Shown: piece by piece, positions 1 through 6,278 of the stretch
Layout: each line of letters starts with the position of its first letter
Numbering within the stretch: the first letter of the stretch is position 1
Assembly: GCA_947468785.1 (NCBI GenBank)
Contig: CANIMS010000105.1
Coordinates: 1-6,278, forward strand
Direction: 5' to 3'
DNA from: Betaproteobacteria bacterium
GTDB lineage: Bacteria > Pseudomonadota > Gammaproteobacteria > Burkholderiales > Burkholderiaceae
Length of the DNA stretch: 6,278 bases
Position numbers and translations under genes: made by a program
The notes under the pieces: generated by a model
What the model was told of the DNA's origin: nothing
The model's input: only the letters and a program-made list of their open reading frames with translations
Databases searched by the model: none

Positions 1-1761
1 ATCCGCTGAGCCTCGCCCGACGCGCCCCCGTAATTGATGAATTTGTGCATACCCAAAACGTTCTGCATGCTCAATCACCATGAGTGCCGCATTCGGGACA
101 TCTACACCGACTTCAATGACGGTTGTAGCCACTAATAACTGAATTTCATTGGCTTTAAACGCGGCCATAACAGCTGCTTTTTCATCAGCCTTCAAACGGC
201 CATGTACCAAACCTACTTTAAAGCCTGGCAATGCCAAAGTGAGCTGCTCAAAACTTTCCACTGCAGTTTGTAATTGGAGTACTTCAGACTCCTCTATCAA
301 AGGGCACACCCAATAAGCTTGTAGGCCTTTTTCTAACCAGCCTTGAAGTCCGCTAATTACTTCGTCGCGGCGACTAGCCTTCACGACTTTAGTGGTAATG
401 GGTTTACGCCCTGGTGGTAGCTCATCAATCACCGATACATCGAGGTCGGCGTAATAAGTCATCGCTAAGGTACGAGGTATTGGAGTAGCAGACATCATCA
501 ATTGATGGCAATAAAAGGTTTCGGATCCTACGCGTTGCTGTATCTCTAAACGCTGCCTCACCCCAAAACGATGTTGCTCATCAATCACTGCCAAACCCAA
601 TTTAGCAAAGCTAACATGTTCTTGAATCAAAGCATGTGTACCAATAATGAGCTGCGCTTGACCACTCTCAATACTCTCTTGTGCAAGTCTTTTATCTTTT
701 GCTTTGAGGCTACCGGATAACCATGCAATCTTGATTCCCAATGGCTCAAACCACTCCTTCATCTTGAGGTAATGTTGCTCGGCCAAAATTTCTGTGGGTG
801 CCATTACTGCAGCTTGATAGCCATGATCCATCGTACGGGCCGCTGCCAGCGCCGCCACTACAGTCTTACCGCTACCCACATCGCCTTGTAAAAGTCGATT
901 CATCGGAAATGAAGCAGATAGATCATCTCCAATTTCTGACCAAACCCGATTTTGTGCTCCAGTGAGCTTGAAGGGTAAGGCTTTTAATAAACCCGCCTCA
1001 ATGCTTGATCCTTTTTTATCGCACTTAGCAAAACTTGGAGCATGTCGCTCCCTCCGAATAGCATGAGCCCGCTTTAAGGAAATTTGTTGGGCTAGTAACT
1101 CCTCAAATTGCACGCGCCTCCAGGCAGGATGAGTGCGCTCTAGTAATGCTTGGGTATTCGCATCAGCGGGGGGTTGATGTAGATACGTAATAGCTGCTTG
1201 TAAGTTAGGCCAATCATGACTTGGTAAGAGCTGTGCCATCAATTTTGCTGGCAAAAATTCAGCTAGGCTTTCTTTCAAACTGGGATCTCGCAATGCCTGC
1301 GTCACCGCCTTACGAATGATGGTTTGCGAAATCCCAGCGCTCGCAGGATAGACTGGTGTCAAGCTAGTCGGTAATGGCGCATCAGGAGAAACGGCTCGAA
1401 CAGTTGGGTGCACCATCTCATGACCCTGAAATCCATCTCTGATATCCCCACGCACCCTCAGATGTGCACCGACTGCCATCTGCTTTTGTTGACTGGGGTA
1501 AAAATTCAGGAAGCGCAATTGGAGGGTTTCCGATTCATCCTCAATGGTGACGATCATCTGCCTTCTGGGTCTAAATAGCACTTGATTGCGAATGACAATA
1601 CCTTGGGTTTGCACGGCTCCGTAGCGTCCATGGGCAATGGCCTCATCGATTGTCAAAAGCTCGGTTTCATCTTCATAACGAGATGGCAAGTGCAAAGCAA
1701 GGGCCATTGGGCTGTCTAAACCCATTTTTTGTAGTGAAGTTGGCGCCTGTTTAGTAGTCAT
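1..1761 (-). CDS. recG: ATP-dependent DNA helicase RecG (partial, C-terminus off the left edge)
   Basis: RecG is a cytosolic superfamily 2 helicase that remodels stalled replication forks and branch-migrates Holliday junctions and R-loops. The reading frame is open for 587 codons from the ATG at 1761 to the window edge; E. coli RecG has 693 residues, so roughly the last 100 are missing. Visible in order: an N-terminal wedge region with an OB-fold-like stretch (about residues 45-125), an ALPFKLTGAQ Q-motif-like entry to the helicase core, Walker A GDVGSGKT (293-300), APTEILAEQH (motif Ia), Walker B DEQH (394-397), SATPIPRT (424-431, motif III), LPPGRKP, VHGRLK, ATTVIEVGVDVPNA, and QLRGRVGRG (576-584, motif VI). 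The start lacks about 14 residues found in E. coli, though an in-frame TTG at 1797 could lengthen it. It is divergent from queA with a 30-bp gap. Helicase motifs are intact and no frameshift was found. Identity is secure; only the exact start is open. Confidence 0.97.
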   Translation of the reverse strand, partial: MTTKQAPTSLQKMGLDSPMALALHLPSRYEDETELLTIDEAIAHGRYGAVQTQGIVIRNQVLFRPRRQMIVTIEDESETLQLRFLNFYPSQQKQMAVGAHLRVRGDIRDGFQGHEMVHPTVRAVSPDAPLPTSLTPVYPASAGISQTIIRKAVTQALRDPSLKESLAEFLPAKLMAQLLPSHDWPNLQAAITYLHQPPADANTQALLERTHPAWRRVQFEELLAQQISLKRAHAIRRERHAPSFAKCDKKGSSIEAGLLKALPFKLTGAQNRVWSEIGDDLSASFPMNRLLQGDVGSGKTVVAALAAARTMDHGYQAAVMAPTEILAEQHYLKMKEWFEPLGIKIAWLSGSLKAKDKRLAQESIESGQAQLIIGTHALIQEHVSFAKLGLAVIDEQHRFGVRQRLEIQQRVGSETFYCHQLMMSATPIPRTLAMTYYADLDVSVIDELPPGRKPITTKVVKASRRDEVISGLQGWLEKGLQAYWVCPLIEESEVLQLQTAVESFEQLTLALPGFKVGLVHGRLKADEKAAVMAAFKANEIQLLVATTVIEVGVDVPNAALMVIEHAERFGYAQIHQLRGRVGRGSAD

Positions 1762-1770
1762 CGTTAAAAT
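1740..1770 (+). promoter_or_regulatory. weak candidate promoter for queA-tgt
   Basis: A TAAAAT hexamer at 1765-1770 resembles a sigma-70 -10 element, with TTGGCG at 1740-1745 as a possible -35. The spacer is 19 bp, longer than the preferred 17. Transcription would begin near 1777, giving a leader of only about 15 nt before queA. Because the gap to recG is 30 bp, any promoter in this place must lie partly inside the 5' end of recG, as this one does. This is a pattern match by eye only; the true promoter may sit further inside recG. Confidence 0.2.
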
Positions 1771-1791
1771 CTCATACCTGATGGTAATGCT

Positions 1792-3992
<2,201 letters not shown>

Positions 3993-4010
3993 TAGCCCTA
4001 TAAAGGGCTA
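3993..4010. repeat. perfect inverted repeat (hairpin) directly after tgt
   Basis: TAGCCCT (3993-3999) and AGGGCTA (4004-4010) form a perfect 7-bp stem with a 4-nt ATAA loop, beginning on the base after the tgt stop codon. It sits where a terminator would be expected, but no run of T follows: the next bases are AACCTCCTCC, and there is no T-tract on the other strand either. It could protect the tgt mRNA 3' end or weakly attenuate read-through into yajC. The sequence does not support calling it a standard intrinsic terminator. Confidence 0.5.
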
Positions 4011-4017
4011 AACCTCC
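4010..4017 (+). promoter_or_regulatory. possible anti-Shine-Dalgarno segment for yajC
   Basis: AAACCTCC here is the exact reverse complement of GGAGGTTT at 4103-4110, the Shine-Dalgarno region of yajC. In an mRNA reading through from tgt the two could pair over 8 bp and hide the ribosome binding site, whereas an mRNA starting near 4049 would lack this segment. The complementarity is read directly; any regulatory role is inference, and CCTCC-type matches to a Shine-Dalgarno can occur by chance. Confidence 0.25.
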
Positions 4018-4036
4018 TCCAAAGCCCCACACAGTT

Positions 4037-4042
4037 TAGAAT
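4037..4042 (+). promoter_or_regulatory. candidate -10 element of a yajC-secD promoter
   Basis: TAGAAT matches the sigma-70 consensus TATAAT at five of six positions. It lies 71 bp before the yajC start and is followed by TGCGGG, a GC-rich stretch in the discriminator position. Transcription would start near 4049, leaving a leader of about 65 nt. No convincing -35 hexamer is present 16-18 bp upstream (the region is CT-rich), so an activator or an unusually weak -35 would be needed. A second option is TAAAAC at 4070-4075 with TTTACG at 4049-4054, but its 15-bp spacer is short. Confidence 0.35.
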
Positions 4043-4053
4043 TGCGGGTTTAC

Positions 4054-4069
4054 GGCTTGCTTTAAAGCC
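4054..4069 (+). other. possible stem-loop in the yajC leader
   Basis: GGCTT (4054-4058) pairs with AAGCC (4065-4069) around a 6-nt loop; the overlapping GCTTTAAAGC at 4059-4068 is also a perfect 10-bp palindrome, so two alternative folds compete. If transcription starts near 4049, the stem lies close to the 5' end of the mRNA and could protect it. It is short and AT-closed in the loop, and it does not match any riboswitch class I know. Low confidence that it is functional. Confidence 0.25.
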
Positions 4070-4102
4070 TAAAACTTAAGCAGTTTCCAAATAGTCTTTA
4101 AC

Positions 4103-4108
4103 GGAGGT
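4103..4108 (+). promoter_or_regulatory. strong ribosome binding site of yajC
   Basis: GGAGGT lies 5 nt before the ATG at 4114 and is the clearest Shine-Dalgarno in the window. It fixes the yajC start. The other visible gene starts (recG, queA, tgt, secD) have weak or no match, so YajC is probably the most efficiently initiated product here. Confidence 0.85.
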
Positions 4109-4113
4109 TTTAT

Positions 4114-4440
4114 ATGTGGATTAGTAACGCTTTTGCCCAGGCTCCTGCCGCGGGTGCAGATTCCGGTGGCTTAATGAGCTTCCTCCCCCTCGTTTTGATG
4201 TTTGCAGTTTTGTACTTCATCATGATTCGCCCACAAATGAAGCGTCAAAAAGAAACTAAAGCGATGCTCGAAGCATTGGCAGTCGGCGATGAAGTAGTGA
4301 CTGTTGGCGGAATCATGGGCAAGGTCACTTCATTGAAAGATGCATTAGTCACTGTTGAGATTGCTTCTGGTACTGAAGTCCAAATGCAAAAAGGCGCGAT
4401 CACCAATGTATTACCCAAAGGCACTTTGAAGTCCGCTTAA
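4114..4440 (+). CDS. yajC: preprotein translocase subunit YajC
   Basis: YajC is a small inner-membrane protein that associates with SecD-SecF and the SecYEG translocon; it is dispensable in E. coli and its exact role is unclear. The 108 residues match the usual size (110 in E. coli). A short N-terminal segment with the sequence NAFAQA, typical of the family, precedes one transmembrane helix (about residues 21-38), which ends in the conserved IRPQMKRQKE. The cytoplasmic part carries GDEVVTVGGIMGKV (58-71) and ends with VLPKGTLKSA, close to the E. coli ending. The start is set by GGAGGT 5 nt upstream. It follows tgt after 121 bp containing promoter-like elements and precedes secD by 25 bp, so it probably heads a yajC-secD(-secF) transcript. 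Confidence 0.97.
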   Translation: MWISNAFAQAPAAGADSGGLMSFLPLVLMFAVLYFIMIRPQMKRQKETKAMLEALAVGDEVVTVGGIMGKVTSLKDALVTVEIASGTEVQMQKGAITNVLPKGTLKSA

Positions 4441-4465
4441 TCATTTTGTTGAAAAGTTTCTCAAT

Positions 4466-6278
4466 ATGAATCGCTATCCTCTCTGGAAATATTTAGTCAT
4501 CGTCGTTGCTTTGCTGATCGGCGGACTGTATTCAATACCCAATTTCTTCGGTGAGGCGCCAGCAGTTCAAGTCTCGTCGGCCAAACCAACCATCAAGGTT
4601 GATTTGGCGACACAGTCTCGCGTTGAGAAAATTCTGGCTGATGCGGATATCGCTAATACGGGAATCTTTTTCGAGACCGTAGCAAATATAGGCTCTATCA
4701 AGATTCGTTTTAGCAATACTGATATCCAGCTACGTGCACGCGATCTCATACAACAGAAACTCAATAATGATCCAAATGATCTCAGCTACACCGTTGCGCT
4801 CAACCTTCTCTCAAATACTCCAGGCTGGTTAAGCTCGATTAATGCCCTGCCAATGCCCTTAGGTCTTGATCTTCGTGGTGGCGTCTACTTCCTTCTGCAG
4901 GTAGACATGAAGGGTGCGGTACAAAAGAAAGTAACTTCATTAGCAACGGATATTCGCTCTCAGTTGCGAGATAAAAATATTCGTCACCAAGGCATCGACC
5001 GCGGTACAGAGTCCATTACCATTAATTTTGGTAGTACTGCTGAAGCTGAAGCAGCCCGCTCTGCCCTAACAAGTAGCCAGCCTGAATTAATCTGGCAAGT
5101 GAAGCCTACAGGCCTTTCCCCAAAACTAGTGGGCGAATTTAAGCCAACTGCTTTAAAAGAAATTCAAGACAGTGCTGTTAAGCAAAATATCATTACCCTC
5201 AATAAACGGGTAAATGAATTGGCGGTAAAAGAGCCTGTGATTCAACAGCAGGGTGCAGAACGTATCGTTGTTCAGTTACCAGGAGTACAAGATACTGCGC
5301 GTGCCAAAGATATTATTGGTCGCACAGCAACCCTAGAGTCACGACTGGCTGATCCCACCCTCTCCACCATTGCGATTGGTGAAACACCCCCTCCCGGCAT
5401 GGATGTATTTCGCTTTGGTGAGAATCGTCAAGGCGTCTTTAAAAAGTCCGTCATTTTCAGCGGCGATCGCATTACCGATGCTAGCGCAGGCTTCGATCAA
5501 AACCAAAGACCAGCAGTCAATATTTCTCTAGACGCTGCTGGTGGCCGAGTGATGCAAGAAATCACCCGTGAAAATATTGGCAAACCCATGGGCATGATTT
5601 TGTTTGAAAAAGGTAAGGGTGAAGTACTGACAATCGCCACTATTCAAAGTGAGTTTGGTTCTAAATTTCAAATTACCGGCCAACCCTCTACTGCAAGCGC
5701 TAACGACCTAGCCTTGCTGCTCCGTGCTGGCTCGCTGGCAGCGCCAATGGAAATCATTGAAGAGCGCACCATTGGCCCTAGCCTAGGCGCTGAAAATATT
5801 GAAAAAGGTTTCAAATCCTTACTCATCGGATTTACTGCAATTGCTATTTTCATGATTGCGTATTACCTGCTCTTTGGCTTTTTCTCTGTGGTTGCCTTAG
5901 CAGTGAACTTAGTCTTATTGATTTCGATTCTGTCGATGCTGCAGGCAACTCTGACGCTACCGGGCATCGCCGCGATGGCTTTAGCACTCGGTATGGCGAT
6001 TGACTCAAACGTGTTGATCAATGAACGTATTCGCGAAGAGTTGCGTAATGGTGCTGCGCCACAGACTGCCATTGCGGTAGGTTTTGATAAGGCATGGGCC
6101 ACGATTTTGGACTCTAACGTCACCACCTTAATTGCTGGTCTAGCTTTGCTTGCATTTGGCTCAGGTCCAATTAAGGGCTTTGCAGTAGTGCACTGCCTTG
6201 GCATTTTGACTTCAATGTTCTCAGCGGTCTTTTTCTCACGTGGTCTTGTCAACCTTTGGTACGGCAGACACAAAAAGA
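4466..6278 (+). CDS. secD: protein translocase subunit SecD (partial, extreme C-terminus off the right edge)
   Basis: SecD works with SecF in the inner membrane, using the proton gradient to pull translocating proteins into the periplasm after SecA/SecYEG. The frame is open from the ATG at 4466 for 604 complete codons to the edge; E. coli SecD has 615 residues, so probably only some 10-20 are missing. Visible: transmembrane helix 1 (about 8-25), the conserved LGLDLRGGV (132-140) opening the first periplasmic subdomain, a large periplasmic region (about 150-450) with LDAAGG and the RAGSLAAP stretch, then five helices (about 453-472, 474-492, 501-518, 553-569, 573-591). Helix 4 contains the family's essential aspartate, Asp513, in AIDSNVLINERIREEL; the usual DAN is DSN here. 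A weak GAAAAG 9 nt upstream may serve as Shine-Dalgarno, and translation may depend on yajC 25 bp upstream. No frameshift is found; secF is expected next. Confidence 0.97.
   Translation, partial: MNRYPLWKYLVIVVALLIGGLYSIPNFFGEAPAVQVSSAKPTIKVDLATQSRVEKILADADIANTGIFFETVANIGSIKIRFSNTDIQLRARDLIQQKLNNDPNDLSYTVALNLLSNTPGWLSSINALPMPLGLDLRGGVYFLLQVDMKGAVQKKVTSLATDIRSQLRDKNIRHQGIDRGTESITINFGSTAEAEAARSALTSSQPELIWQVKPTGLSPKLVGEFKPTALKEIQDSAVKQNIITLNKRVNELAVKEPVIQQQGAERIVVQLPGVQDTARAKDIIGRTATLESRLADPTLSTIAIGETPPPGMDVFRFGENRQGVFKKSVIFSGDRITDASAGFDQNQRPAVNISLDAAGGRVMQEITRENIGKPMGMILFEKGKGEVLTIATIQSEFGSKFQITGQPSTASANDLALLLRAGSLAAPMEIIEERTIGPSLGAENIEKGFKSLLIGFTAIAIFMIAYYLLFGFFSVVALAVNLVLLISILSMLQATLTLPGIAAMALALGMAIDSNVLINERIREELRNGAAPQTAIAVGFDKAWATILDSNVTTLIAGLALLAFGSGPIKGFAVVHCLGILTSMFSAVFFSRGLVNLWYGRHKK

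Noticed and set aside
1762..1791. Possibility of a preQ1 riboswitch ahead of the queuosine genes.
   Set aside because: The gap is 30 bp, too short for a known preQ1 aptamer plus expression platform, and no matching sequence is visible. These riboswitches usually control preQ1 synthesis or transport genes instead.
4438..4465. Search for a terminator or promoter between yajC and secD.
   Set aside because: The 25-bp gap contains no inverted repeat and no convincing promoter hexamers; the two genes are best read as one transcript.
4567..4764. Minus-strand open frame opposite secD.
   Set aside because: It is antisense to the well-supported secD coding sequence, with no start signal or motif.
5668..6273. 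Minus-strand open frames (5668-5853 and 5863-6273) opposite the SecD membrane region.
   Set aside because: Long antisense frames are expected opposite this composition; the translations have no recognisable domains, and the sense strand encodes clear SecD helices.

Overview
The window reads as ordinary chromosomal housekeeping DNA from a betaproteobacterium of the order Burkholderiales. The protein sequences look Burkholderiales-like, while the base composition is moderate (mid-forties percent GC by eye), well below Burkholderia or Ralstonia. That combination, with short intergenic gaps, best fits a Polynucleobacter-type freshwater organism. This assignment is an inference from sequence style, not a database match.

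Layout. Positions 1-1761 (minus strand) hold the first 587 codons of recG, the branched-DNA helicase; its C-terminus lies off the left edge. Only 30 bp separate it from the divergent queA (1792-2838, plus). queA overlaps tgt (2835-3992) by the four bases ATGA. A 121-bp gap follows, containing a perfect 7-bp hairpin, a candidate promoter -10 element with a GC-rich downstream stretch, a possible leader stem-loop and a strong Shine-Dalgarno sequence. Then come yajC (4114-4440) and, 25 bp later, secD (4466 to the right edge), which lacks only its extreme C-terminus.

How the genes work together. Tgt inserts preQ1 at the wobble position of tRNAs with GUN anticodons, and QueA then adds a ribosyl-derived ring from S-adenosylmethionine, so queA-tgt form two consecutive steps of queuosine synthesis. 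YajC and SecD are membrane partners of the SecYEG translocon; secF would be expected just beyond the right edge. The order queA-tgt-yajC-secD is a well-known conserved bacterial arrangement (also found in E. coli), and the intergenic signals suggest yajC-secD can be expressed partly independently of queA-tgt.

I found no mobile element, CRISPR array, RNA gene, or plausible new system. All five genes are open through their readable length, without frameshifts. The observations worth a second look are small: a possible Shine-Dalgarno/anti-Shine-Dalgarno pairing before yajC, the very tight divergent recG/queA junction, and single-residue departures from conserved motifs in QueA and SecD.
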